A DNA stretch of 64,000 bases. Origin: Channallabes apus (Eukaryota > Chordata > Actinopteri > Siluriformes > Clariidae). Shown one piece after another: positions 12,741-23,634 of the stretch. The notes under the pieces were generated by a model that searched no databases, was not told the origin of the DNA, and saw only the letters and a program-made list of their open reading frames with translations. The translations under genes were made by a program, and so were the position numbers. The stretch is taken from positions 14,862,646 to 14,926,645 of the forward strand of contig CM060127.1 in the NCBI GenBank assembly GCA_030522415.1, given 5' to 3'. Position 1 is the stretch's first letter. Every line of letters begins with the position of its first letter.

Positions 12741-13245
12741 CTTTATGTTATATACACATACACTACTGTATGTTATTGGGAGCTGGTAAGTAGTACATAA
12801 GTACAGTATGTTTTTAGGAATAGTTAAAACACATATATTGTGTGTTATTTGAAGCAGTTATGTACGGTAGTAGATTAGTACTGTATGTTATTGAGAATAG
12901 TTAAGCAGTACATAAGTTGTTAGTCTTTCGATTGCTCCCGTAAAGGGGTTGCCACAGCAGACCATCCAATCCACACACACCATGGTTCCTGATGCAACCC
13001 TTCCATTTATTCAGGCTTGTAACCAGAACTTTATCCAGTGGTTGGGGTTTGGGCACTGGGTGGGAACTGAACCCAGGCTTTCTGCATGCAGAAAACTACC
13101 ACTGAGCCACCAATGCTATATTATTGGACGTTCCATACTGGAACTGGGAATGTGTGTTTTAACTGGAAATAGTTAAAACACATATATTGTATGTTCTTGG
13201 GAATAGTTAAATAGTAAATAAGTCCTGTATATTATTGGTATTTTT
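12740..13245. repeat. small tandem array interrupted by a SINE
   Basis: A module like TACTGTATGTTATTGGGA, then ATAGTTAAAACACATATATT or AGCAGTACATAAGT, recurs at about 12768-12920 and resumes at about 13125-13240. The two halves flank the SINE at 12925-13120. Matching sequence on both sides indicates that one array was split by the insertion. Confidence 0.55.
12925..13120 (-). mobile_element. tRNA-derived SINE with RTE-like body and tail
   Basis: On the minus strand the element starts with GGTGGCTCAGTGGTAG (tRNA A-box-like) and has CCTGGGTTCAGTTCC (B-box-like) downstream. It continues with AAGCCTGAATAAATGG and GGGTTGCATCAGGAA, and ends with GCTGTGGCAACCCCTTTACG and AATCGAAAGAC. The body matches the 5' region of the RTE LINE in this window (27149-27180). 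The tail matches that LINE's 3' end (about 30762-30797). A shared LINE tail is the usual basis for SINE mobilisation. Confidence 0.65.
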
Positions 13246-13762
13246 TTTATATTTGTGATATATTTTTTTATTTTATTAAAAAAAATATTTACATATTAAA
13301 TGTTTTTTCTTTAACAGTGAACATATTTTGGATGTTGTTCTTCAAAATTAAACCATTAGGACACCTCTCTTTGATCATACCTCTCAGTCCAAAAGAGATG
13401 ATCTGGGTTCAGGTTCGGCTTTTATTGTTTCAGAAAAGAAATGATGACGTTTTTACTCTATCTGAAAAATCACATTGTCAAAATGTCAAAATTCCATAAT
13501 TTCTGGTCCATGCTTTTCCATCTCAGTTGTAGTTTGTAGTTTGACCTAAAAGCTAACTGCATGGAGGTTCGTTCATCTCACACACTCCCACATTCAATAC
13601 AACTACAACAACAACTTTTATTTAAAAACCATAACCTACACAACCTACAATGTTATGGTTTCTTGCGGCCTGTATTGTAAAGTTTGGATGGTAATCATAC
13701 TCATTACAAAAACTAGAATAAACAGAAGGATAATATTTACTCACTGTCCCACTGTTTTACAT
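13245..13762. other. AT-rich sequence, no gene seen
   Basis: This is the left flank of the minus-strand Rex3. No gene or transposon was recognised. Confidence 0.5.
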
Positions 13763-13774
13763 CATGTTGAAATA
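13763..13774. repeat. target-site duplication of minus-strand Rex3 (left)
   Basis: CATGTTGAAATA here matches 16893-16904 exactly. The two 12-bp copies bracket the element. Confidence 0.9.
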
Positions 13775-16700
13775 TCCATCCATCCATCCATCCATTTTCT
13801 TCCGCTTATCCGAGGTCGGGTCGCGGGGGCAGCAGCTTCAGCAGGGATGCCCAGACTTCCCTCTCCCCGGCCACTTCTTCCAGCTCTTCCGGGGGGATCC
13901 CAAGGCGTTCCCAGGCCAGCCGAGAGACATAGTCCCTCCAGCGTGTCCTGGGTCTTCCCCGGGGTCTCTTTCCGGTGGGGCGTGTCCGGAACACCTCACA
14001 AGGGAGGCGTCCAGGAGGCATCCTAAATAAATGCCCAAGCCACCTCATCTGGCTCCTCTCGATGCGGAGGAGCAGCGGCTCTACTCTGAGCCCCTCCCGG
14101 ATGACTGAGCTGCTCACCCTATCTGTAAGGGAGAGCCCAGACACCCTGCGGAGGAAACTCATTTCGGCCGCTTGTATTCGCGATCCTGTTCTTTCGGTCA
14201 CTACCCACAGCTCATGACCATAGGTGAGGGTAGGAACGTAGATCGACCGGTAAATTGAGAGCTTTGCCTTTTGACTCAGCTCCTTCTTCACCACGACGGA
14301 CCGATACAGAGCCCGCACCACTGCAGACGCTGCCCCGATCCGCCTGTCGATCTCCCGCTCCATTTTACCCTCACTCGTGAACAAGACCCCGAGATACTTA
14401 AACTCCTCCACTTGGGGCAGGATCTCACTCCCAACCCTGAGAGGGCACTCCACCCTTTTCCGGCTGAGGACCATGGCCTCAGATTTGGAGGTGCTGATTC
14501 TCATCCCAGCCGCTTCACACTCAGCTGCGAACCGATCCAGTGAGAGCTGTAGGTCACAGGATGATGAGGCCAACAGAACAACGTCATCTGCAAAAATCAG
14601 TGACCCAATCCTGAGCCCACCAAACTGTACCCCCTCAACGACCTGGCTGCGCCTAGAAATCCTGTCCATAAAAATTATGAACAGGATCGGTGACAAAGGG
14701 CAGCCCTGTCGGAGTCCTACCCTCACCGGAAACAGGTCCGACTTACTACCGGCAATGCGGACCAAGCTCCGACACCGGTCGTACAGGGACCGGACAGCCC
14801 TTAACAGGGAATCCGATATCCCATACTCCCGGAGTACCCCCCACAGGACTCCCCGAGGGACACGGTCGAATGCCTTCTCCAAGTCCACAAAGCACATGTA
14901 GACTGGTTGGGCAAACTCCCATGCCCCCTCCAGGACCCTGCTAAGGGTGTAGAGCTGGTCCACTGTTCCGCGACCTGGACGACAACCACACTGCTCCTCC
15001 TGAATCCGAGGTTCGACTATCCGACGGACCCTCCTTTCCAGGACCCCTGAATAGACTTTCCCGGGGAGGCTGAGGAGTGTGATTCCTCTGTAGTTGGAAC
15101 ACACTCTTGAAGAGGGGGACCACCACCCCAGTTTGCCAGTCCAGAGGCACTGTCCCCGATGTCCATGCAATGTTGCAGAGACGTGTCAACCATGACAGCC
15201 CTACAACATCCAGAGCCTTGAGGAACTCCGGGCGGATCTCATCCACCCCCGGGGCCCCGCCACCACGGATCTTTTTGATCACCTCGGCGACCTCGGCCCC
15301 AGAGATGGAAGAGTCCACCTCTATGTCCCCAGACTCTGCTTCCTCATCGGAAGGCATGTTGGTGGAATTAAGGAGGTCTTCGAAGTACTCCCCCCACCGA
15401 CCCACAATGTCCCGAGTCGAGGTCAGCAGCGCACCATCCCCACTATACACTGTGTTGACTGTGCACTGCTTTCCCCTCCTGAGACGCCGGATCGCGGACC
15501 AGAATTTATTCTTCTGGAAGTCATTCTCCATGGCCTCCCCAAACTCCTCCCACGCCCGGGTTTTTGCCACAGCAACCACCGAAGCTGCATTCCGCTTGGC
15601 CTGCCGGTACCTATCAGCTGCCTCCGGAGTGCCACCAGCCAAAAAGGCCCAGTAAGACTCCTTCTTCAGCTTGATGGCATCCCTCACCGCCGGTGTCCAC
15701 CAACGGGTTCTTGGGTTGCCACCGCGACAGGCACCGATCACCTTACGGCCACAGCTCCGGTCGGCCGCCTCGACAATGGAGGCGCGGAACATAGTCCATT
15801 CGGACTCAATGTCCCCCACCTCCCCCAGGACGTGGTTGAAGCTTTGCCAGAGGTGGGAGTTGAAGCTCGTCCTGACAGGGGACTCTGCCAGACGTTCCCA
15901 GCAGACCCTCACAATACGTTTGGGTCTACCAGGCCTGACCAGCATCCTACCCCGCCAACGAAGCCAACTCACCACCAGGTGGTGATCAGTTGACAGCTCC
16001 GCCCCTCTCTTCACCCGAGTGTCCAAGACATGTGGCCGCAAGCCGACGATACGACCACAAAGTCGATCATCGAACTGCGGCCTAGGTTGTCCTGGTGCCA
16101 GGTGCACATATGGACACCCTTATGCCTGAACATGGTGTTCGTTATGGACAATCCGTGATGAGCACAGAAGTCCAATAACAAAACACCGCTCTGGTTCAGA
16201 TCGGGGGGGCCGTTCATCCCAATCACGCCCTTCCAGGTCTCACTGTCATTGCCCATGTGAGCATTGAAGTCTCCCAACAGAACGATGCGGCCTCTAGCGC
16301 CCCCTCCAGAGACCCCAAAAAGGGCGGGTACTCCAAACTGCTGTTCGGCGCATAAGCGCAAATAACAGTAAGGATCCTTCCCCCCACCCGAAGGCGGAGG
16401 GAGGCTACCCTCTCGTCCACTGCGGTGAACCCCAATGTACAGGCCCCGAGCCGGGGGGCAATAAGTATGCCCACACCTGCTCATCGCCTCTCACCGGTGG
16501 CAACTCCAGAGTAGAAGAGAGTCCAGCCCCTCTCAAGGAGACTGGTTCCAGAGTCCAAGCTGTGCGTCGAGGTGAGTCCAACTATATCTAGCTGGAACTT
16601 CTCAACCTCACACACTAGCTCAGACTCCTTCCCCGCCAGAGAGGTGACATTCCACGTCCCTAGAGCCAGCTTCTGCAGCCGAGGATCAGACCGCCAAGGC

Positions 16701-16892
16701 CCCTGTCCTCTGCCACCGCCCAGCTCACACTGCACCCGACCTCTTTGGCCCCTCCTACAGGTGGTGAGCCCATGGGAGGGGGACCCACGTTGCCTCTTCA
16801 GGCTGTGCCCGGCCGGGCCCCATGGGTGCAGGCCCGACCACCAGGCGCTCGCCATCGGGCCCCACCTCCAGGCCTGGCTCCAGAGGGAGGCC
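13775..16892 (-). mobile_element. Rex3: Rex3 non-LTR retrotransposon, minus copy (RTE clade)
   Basis: This LINE is bounded by a 12-bp target-site duplication. Its 3' end (at 13775 in window coordinates) is the GGATGGATGG tail typical of Rex3. The reverse-transcriptase region contains the GACAAAGGGCAGCCCTG stretch well known from teleost Rex3. At about 3.12 kb it is slightly 5'-truncated: the first roughly 213 bases of the plus copy (17365-17577) have no counterpart. It keeps 223 bp that the plus copy lost (about 15627-15852). It is much more GC-rich than its flanks. It lies head-to-head with the second Rex3 starting at 17365. Confidence 0.93.
13806..16855 (-). pseudogene. Rex3 endonuclease-reverse transcriptase, broken
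   Basis: On the minus strand the frame starts with an APE-type endonuclease ([13 protein letters not shown] near 16655, [13 protein letters not shown] near 16260, [10 protein letters not shown] near 16060, [13 protein letters not shown] near 15975). It continues into a linker (about 15880-15110) and a reverse transcriptase (CFVDLEKAFDRVP, LRQGCPLSPILF, FADDVVLLASSS; about 15098-13806). Compared with the plus copy it has: an in-frame TGA in place of a Gln codon after GERR (about 16483); a roughly 16-base loss after LEGALE (about 16290); a one-base loss after VVVSS (about 16045); and a 14-base loss after VVPLFK (about 15110). The RT stretch itself reads open to PPRPDLG and a stop, the expected family end. 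It cannot make one full protein. Confidence 0.9.
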
Positions 16893-16904
16893 CATGTTGA
16901 AATA
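16893..16904. repeat. target-site duplication of minus-strand Rex3 (right)
   Basis: CATGTTGAAATA, identical to 13763-13774. Confidence 0.9.
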
Positions 16905-17353
16905 AAGTACAGGTATATTGTAATTAAAGCAGGTTTTACTGCTCATATATATTTTGTTGTAGGAAGTTAAAGCCTGGTTACAAAAACTATCCATTTTAAT
17001 ACATTTTTGCAAATCTTCATGACTATAAATCTTATTTTTATACATATGTGATTTTAAACATATTTTGTTCCTCAGTACCACTTATTGTAGCTGTCTTGTT
17101 TTTTAATCTTGAAACTGGACATGGAGAGTTTCCTCAGCAATAAAATTATACAGTTAGGTCCAGTCCACTAATTACAGTGGATGAGTGGAATTTTAAGTGA
17201 GAATATAGCTCCAGGTAAACTGTTACTAAAGTAGAGTTACTTATATCATTAGCAGACAAGACAAGAACTGGTTTCATTAAAAAAAGAAAAGAAAAAAAAA
17301 AGTCCAAAGTCACTTTCACTAACATACATTTAACAGGAATTTACAAATCACTG
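16905..17353. other. AT-rich spacer between the two Rex3 copies
   Basis: About 450 bases of unique AT-rich DNA with an A/AG-rich run near 17277-17301. No feature was recognised. It would form the loop if the two Rex3 arms paired. Confidence 0.6.
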
Positions 17354-17364
17354 CAAGCTAGCTA
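17354..17364. repeat. target-site duplication of plus-strand Rex3 (left)
   Basis: CAAGCTAGCTA is repeated exactly at 20511-20521. A preceding G is also shared but belongs equally to the GATG tail. Confidence 0.9.
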
Positions 17365-20300
17365 CCCCTCCTTGAATCATCACCTTATCGTGGTGGAGGG
17401 GTTTGCGTGTCCCAATGATCCTTGGAGCTATGTTGTCGGAGGCTTCATGCCCCTGGTAGGGTCACCCATGGCAATCTCGTCCTAGGTGAGGGAACAGACA
17501 AAGAGTGGTTCAAAAGACCTCTTATGATGATTTCAAACATTGGTAAACGTTTTCCCTCGCCCGGACGTGGGTCACCGGGGCCTCCCTCTGGAGCCAGGCC
17601 TGGAGGTGGGGCCCGATGGCGAGCGCCTGGTGGTCGGGCCTGCACCCATGGGGCCCGGCCGGGCACAGCCCGAAGAGGCAACGTGAGTCCCCCTTCCCAT
17701 GGGCTCACCACCTGTAGGAGGGGCCAAAGAGGTCGGGTGATGTGTGAGTTGGGCGGTGGCCGAAGACAGGGGCCTTGGCGGTCTGATCCTCGGCTGCAGA
17801 AGCTGGCTCTAGGGACGTGGAATGTCACCTCTCTGGCGGGGAAGGAGCCTGAGCTAGTGCGTGAGGTTGAGAAGTTCCGGCTAGATATAGTTGGACTCAC
17901 CTCGACGCACAGCTTGGACTCTGGAACCAGTCTCCTTGAGAGGGGCTGGACTCTCTTCTACTCTGGAGTTGCCACCGGTGAGAGGCGCCAAGCAGGTGTG
18001 GGCATACTTATTGCCCGCCGGCTTGGGGCCTGTACATTGGGGTTCACCGCAGTGGACGAGAGGGTGGCCTCTCTCCGCCTTCGGGTGGGGGGACGGATCT
18101 TTACTGTTGTTTGCGCTTATGCACCGAACAGCAGTTTGGAGTACCCGCCCTTTTCGGGGTCTCTAGAGGGGGCGCTAGAGAGCGTCCCTCCTGGGGACTC
18201 CATCGTTCTGTTGGGGGACTTCAATGCTCACGTGGGCAATGACAGTGAGACCTGGAAGGGCGTGATAGGGATGAACGGCCCCCCCGATCTGAACGAGAGC
18301 GGTGTTTTGTTATTGGACTTCTGTGCTCGTCACGGATTGTCCATAACGAACACCATGTTCAGGCATAAGGGTGTCCATATGTGCACCTGGCACCAGGACA
18401 CCCTAGGCCGCAGTTCGATGATCGACTTTGTGGTTGTGTCGTCGGACTTGCGGCCACATGTCTTGGACACTCGGGTGAAGAGAGGGGCGAAGTTGTCAAC
18501 TGATCACCACCTGGTGGTGAGTTGGCTCCGTTGGCGGGGTAGGATGCTGGTCAGGCCTGGTAGACCCAAACGTATTGTGAGGGTCTGCTGGGAACGTCTG
18601 GCAGAGTCCCCTGTCAGGACGAGCTTCAACTCCCACCTCCGGAGGCAGCTGATAGGTACCGGCAGGCCAAGCGGAACGCAGCTTCGGTGGTTACTGAGGC
18701 AAAAACCCGGGCGTGGGAGGAGTTTAGGGAGGCCATGGAGAATGACTTCCAGACGGCTTCGAAAAGATTCTGGTCCACCATCCGGCATCTCAGGAGGGCA
18801 AAGCAGTGCACAGTCAACACAGTGTATAGTGGGGATGGTGCGCTGCTGACCTCGACTCGGGACGTTGTGGGTCGGTGGGGGGAGTACTTTGAAGATCTCC
18901 TTAATTCCACCAACATGCCTTCCGATGAGGAAGCAGAGTCTGGGGACATAGAGGTGGAGTCTTTCTTCTCTGGGGCCGAGGTCGCCGAGGTAGTCAAAAA
19001 GCTCCGTGGTGGCGGGGCTCCGGGGTGGGATGAGATCCGCCCGGAGTTCCTCAAGGCTCTGGATGTTGTAGGGCTGTCATTGTTGACACGTCTCTGCAAC
19101 ATTGCATGGACATCGGGGACAGTGCCTCTGGACTGGCAAACAGGGGTGGTGGTCCCCCTCTTCAAGAAGGGGGATCGGAGAGTGTGTTCCAACTACAGAG
19201 CGATCACACTTCTCAGCCTCCCCGGGAAAGTCTATTCAGGGGTCCTGGAAAGGAGGGTCCGTCGGATAGTCGAACCTCGGATTCAGGAGGAGCAGTGTGG
19301 TTTTCGTCCGGGTCGCGGAACAGTGGACCAGCTCTTCACCCTTAGCAGGGTCCTGGAGGGGGCATGGGAGTTTGCCCAACCAGTCTACATGTGCTTTGTG
19401 GACTTGGAGAAGGCATTCGACCGTGTCCCTCGGGGAGTCCTGTGGGGAGTACTCCGGGAGTATGGGATATCGGATTCCCTGTTAAGGGCTGTCCGGTCCC
19501 TGTACAACCGGTGTCGGAGCTTGGTCCGCATTGCCGGTAGTAAGTCGGACCTGTTTCCGGTGAGGGTAGGACTCCGACAGGGCTGCCCTTTGTCACCGAT
19601 CCTGTTCATAATTTTTATGGACAGGATTTCTAGGCGCAGCCAGGGTGTTGAGGGGGTACAGTTTGGTGGGCTCAGGGTTGGGTCACTGCTTTTTGCAGAT
19701 GACGTTGTTCTGTTGGCCTCATCATCCTGTGACCTACAGCTCTCACTGGATCGGTTCGCAGCTGAGTGTGAAGCGGCTGGGATGAGAATCAGCACCTCCA
19801 AATCTGAGGCCATGGTCCTCAGCCGGAAAAGGGTGGAGTGCCCTCTCAGGGTTGGGAGTGAGATCCTGCCCCAAGTGGAGGAGTTTAAGTATCTCGGGGT
19901 CTTGTTCACGAGTGAGGGTAAAATGGAGCGGGAGATCGACAGGCGGATCGGGGCAGCGTCTGCAGTGATGCGGGCTCTGTATCGGTCCGTCGTGGTGAAG
20001 AAGGAGCTGAGCCAAAAGGCAAAGCTCTCAATTTACCGGTCGATCTACGTTCCTACCCTCACCTATGGTCATGAGCTGTGGGTAGTGACCGAAAGAACAG
20101 GATCGCGAATACAAGCGGTCGAAATGAGTTTCCTCCGCAGGGTGTCTGGGCTCTCCCTTAGAGATAGGGTGAGAAGCTCAGTCATCCGGGAGGGGCTCAG
20201 AGTAGAGCCGCTGCTCCTCCGCATTGAGAGGAGCCAGATGAGGTGGCTTGGGCATCTATTTAGGATGCCCCCTGGACGCCTCCCTTGTGAGGTGTTCCGG

Positions 20301-20510
20301 ACACGCCCCACCGGAAAGAGACCCCGGGGAAGACCCAGGACACGCTGGAGGGACTTTGTCTCTCGGCTGGCCTGGGAACGCCTTGGGGTCCCCCCGGAAG
20401 AGCTGGAAGAAGTGGCCAGGGAGAGGGAAGTCTGGGCATCCCTGCTGAAGCTGCTGCCCCCCGCGACCCGACCTCGGATAAGCGGAAGAAAATGGATGGA
20501 TGGATGGATG
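17365..20510 (+). mobile_element. Rex3: Rex3 non-LTR retrotransposon, plus copy, complete at both ends
   Basis: The element begins CCCCTCCTTGAATCATC and ends in the GGATGGATGGATG tail. An 11-bp target-site duplication flanks it, so this is a full-length insertion by its ends. It is about 3.15 kb and strongly similar along its length to the minus copy. It carries a 223-bp internal deletion at about 18640 and a one-base C-run change near 20460. It is in inverted orientation to the first copy, with the 5' ends facing each other. The separate target duplications show two independent insertions rather than one duplicated segment. Confidence 0.94.
17422..18640 (+). pseudogene. Rex3 N-terminal part with APE endonuclease
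   Basis: The frame is open for 475 codons, but only the first 406 or so are Rex3 sequence in the correct frame. The N-terminal 125 residues are Pro/Gly/Arg-rich. The endonuclease follows: LGTWNVTSL (residues about 130-138), CAYAPNSS (231-238), LLGDFNAH (263-270, Asp/Asn), [10 protein letters not shown] (332-341) and [13 protein letters not shown] (359-371). The usual LQET glutamate motif is not seen; the position reads [10 protein letters not shown] in both copies, so this may be a family trait. The frame is then lost at a 223-bp deletion after NSHL. The rest of the open frame to 18849 is out-of-frame and meaningless. Start choice is uncertain. Confidence 0.85.
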
Positions 20511-20522
20511 CAAGCTAGCTAG
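18640..20522 (+). pseudogene. Rex3 reverse transcriptase, open reading part
   Basis: A 611-codon open frame (first Met at 18687) covers the linker, all of the RT and the C-terminal region. Visible motifs are CSNYRAITLLSLPGKVYS (about residues 167-184), CFVDLEKAFDRVP (236-248), GLRQGCPLSPILF (295-307) and FADDVVLLASSS (336-347, with the two catalytic Asp). The end has RSQMRWLGHLFRMP and KRPRGRPRTRW. RT motifs look intact, so this domain could still encode an active fold, but it is cut off from its endonuclease. At the end an extra C in a C-run shifts the frame: the family stop seen in the minus copy is missed, and the frame runs through the GATG tail into flanking DNA, stopping at 20522. Confidence 0.9.
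20511..20521. repeat. target-site duplication of plus-strand Rex3 (right)
   Basis: CAAGCTAGCTA, identical to 17354-17364. Confidence 0.9.
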
Positions 20523-23445
20523 CGACCTAGCTTACCGGGGAACTAGGAAGCTAGCTGAATTAGCAAGTGTGGCTTCTTCAGGGTCTATTTCTGCTCTTAA
20601 AATAAAAATTAAATAAAATGTGATCAAATTGTTTTGGAAAAGTCAAATACTTAAATTGCAATTTGTAAAACTAGCGATATCACATTTGTATTTAAGCTTT
20701 TGTACTGAAAACCATGACTGTGATTAGCTACAAAACAGTATGACTGCACTATTGCTCATATAATATTGCTCACAGCTAAACTTTATAAAAATATTTAAAT
20801 CTAGTTATAACGAACTATAGAACTGAAACGCTGATAGATTTCTATGTAATACTTTAATAAAAGTCTATTATTTTAATGGAATTTACTCACTTTTATAACC
20901 TTATGGAAAATTTATGTGCAGTAATGCACAGTAAAGTGTGCATGTAATATTTTCTAAATTACAAATAAGGTCCTAAACCCATCAAACCATCCAATCCTTA
21001 CATATATAAAAAAAGAGAGAGAGAGAGAGAGAAATAAGCAGGTTGTAGCAATGATACCTGTAAAGCAAGTTAACAGTAAAGTTAGGGCCACAAGCATACC
21101 GTAGCTATTGTATAAGACAATCAATATATATCAGTATAATATTGTATCAATATTGTACTAAAATACAAACCAGGCTAGCTTCTTAAATCTTGTAAACAAC
21201 AACAACAACAACAAAAATACAAACAAATCCTCTTGTTTTAGATGTGCTGACAGTTCTAATATTGTTTAAAAAAAACAGTGAATGCTATGAGTATAAGCCA
21301 TTATACATATACTGTAAAGTCATTGTACTTAACATGGAAAGTTGGCCTATCCAAGATGACAGTGTGTTTGGCTCGGCCCAACGACACGCTTACATTTTCA
21401 CAGCCGTGAAGAAAACAGAGGGAATCGGAAGTGGTACAGTTAGGATGTTAGATGTCACATTCTATACAATGCTAATTGCAGGTTACAGTTGAGCTAAAAT
21501 GATGACAGGGCTGATTCTGGATCATTATCTTTACTCTATATACAGTGTTAAAGGCCTGTGTATGTTTAACATTTAAAGTGATATTTGTGGCAGTGCCCTT
21601 CACTTAGAATGACAGAAACTGGCACAGCGGAGGATGAGAAGAAAACTGGGTAGCTTGATTACAGAGGAGAAAAGGAACGTATGTGGTTTGGAATTGTAAA
21701 CAGCGGTGTGGGTACAGTGTTTAGCCTGAGTGTCATAGTGGTTTGTGGCAGCTTGTGTGGTCTCTTCTCCCCAGTGTAGGGAAGGAGGTGGAACTCCAGA
21801 GCACGCACACACACACACACACCACTTGTGAGATTTTTTGCTCTCACTCTCTCTCACTGGCAAAAGAAATGGAGAGGAAGACCGCTTCAGTAAATTGGCG
21901 TCTTTGATGCGGCCGTGTGGCTCTGCCAAATCCCCCTTTTGTTTCAGCGCAGACAGCTCAGGCTGCCTCGAGTCTCTTCTTGGGCCTGTCGCTCTTTTCT
22001 CTACTGTGTGCCTGCTTTCATGAGCCCTTCAGGTCACAGCCTGTAAAACAGACCAAGAAAGAAATGACTGAAAAAATTGAAAAGGCTAAGACCGAGTGAA
22101 AGATTTAGCAAGAAATGTGTCATCATATTGAAACACACACTCTCCAAAAGTCTGCCTTGGTCTTAGCGTCTTTTTCCAGAAACAACATAACTCAGGGTGT
22201 TTGGCAGATATTAGTCGCCAGGTAATTGATCTGGATGTCAGGCGCATCCAAAATAAGCACATGGTATTCATCAATCGTTGGCTGAATTGAAGACCGGAGA
22301 GAATAAACCCAAGCCAGGGAAGCCAAGTCTTCTAAACTGATTGGAAATGGTAGTAAATATAAAATGGTAGTAAATATAAAATGATAAGGGCCACGAAATG
22401 TGCCAAAAGAAACGATTCAAATTTCTGCTTTCCTTGTGAGAATATAATTCATCCTTATGACTGGAAGATAAATCTTTATCCAAATGTGTTCCCCAGTGCA
22501 AGGCATATTGTAAAGATTTTTTGGTCTTGTTCTTCACTTGTTGCATGCCACATATGAGCTATGGGTTTGGCCCAACCATGGATTGTTTCAGACCAACTGT
22601 CTGAGTAGAAAATACCTCTGGATTATATTCCTTTCAGCAAGAAACAAGTTTCCCAAAGATGCATCAAGTGTTCTGTTTTATAACAGCGCAGCCGTTTACT
22701 TCCTCCAAAGCTGTTAGCACCCCACCTTTGGGCTCATTTAACCACAATGTCCTTGTCTATAAGCTGAGAATAGGATTTAAATAGAAAGTATTTTTCTTTA
22801 TAGTTTTTTTTGTTTGATTGAAAGCATCCAGCTGTCAGGACTGTGATTACTACCATCAAACTGCATTCATTGCATTCATTCATATTATCAAGGCCTAGTT
22901 CCTTTGGTTTTGCTCTGTTCTTTTCCTAATTTGTTTGAAGTAACTCTAAACTGAGCAGGAGATCAGGTGCACCCTCGACACCCGTTTCCCACAGTTTGGA
23001 GCGGCTGGCAAGGACCAGATATTTGACACTAATCAGTCATTAATAGAGCAAGGCTTCTCCTGTCAGAGCCAAAGACATGAAGCTCAGGACAGCTGCTGGT
23101 ATGTCCGAGGGACATGATCCAAAAACTAAGAACAGAGCCTATTGTGATGTTCTTGGTTTCCACAAATCGGAACAGTTCATGATAGCTTTAAGATGTTGTA
23201 AGAAAAATGGCACGGATGCAAACTGAGAATGTTAACCCAGAGGATAAACAGAAAGATGACTTGCCAGTTAGAGAAAGACACAAACGTGAACTTTAGCCCT
23301 GTTCTGATGGTATTACAAAGCTGCATTTAACAAACAAGTTTCCAGCAGTTTCTCTATTGGGAAGACTGGGAAATTTGACATCACATGTTCTCAGCTATTG
23401 GTTTATTTAAACACTACAATTAGTTTAGTTAGTTAAGTTAAGTTA
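20522..23445. other. unique sequence, no gene seen
   Basis: About 2.9 kb without a recognised element. It includes a small GA repeat (21014-21032) and a CA run near 21807-21822. Open frames are short and lack domains. Confidence 0.5.
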
Positions 23446-23632
23446 TGCCTTTATTTATCACATATACATTACTGCACAGTGAAATTCTTTCGTTGCATAT
23501 CCCAGCGTAACTGGGGTTAGAGTGCAGGGTCAGCCATGATACAGCACCACTGGAGCAGGGTCTTGCTCAAGGGCTCAACATCTGGGGCTCAAACCACCGA
23601 TCTTCTGATCAGTAACTGAGCAACCACTGACT
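23446..23632 (-). mobile_element. tRNA-derived SINE (minus)
   Basis: Read on the minus strand it begins with a tRNA-like head (GTGGTTGCTCAGTTACTGATC and GGTTTGAGCCCCAG). It has the GAGCAAGACCCTGCTCCAGTGG segment and ends CAGTAATGTATATGTGATAAATAAAGG, the conserved fish SINE tail. It is a different subfamily from the SINEs at 25101 and 59180. Confidence 0.6.
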
Positions 23633-23634
23633 CT

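Noticed and set aside
14377..15985. Several 100-180 codon plus frames within the first Rex3
   Set aside because: Antisense shadows of the Rex3 coding strand; similar shadows occur on the minus strand of the second copy.
17445..17900. 151-codon minus frame in the second Rex3
   Set aside because: Antisense of the GC-rich Rex3 leader and endonuclease, repeated as a shadow in the other copy.
13763..20521. The Rex3 pair as a single palindromic duplication
   Set aside because: The two copies have different target duplications, different 5' ends and independent deletions, so two insertions are the simpler reading.
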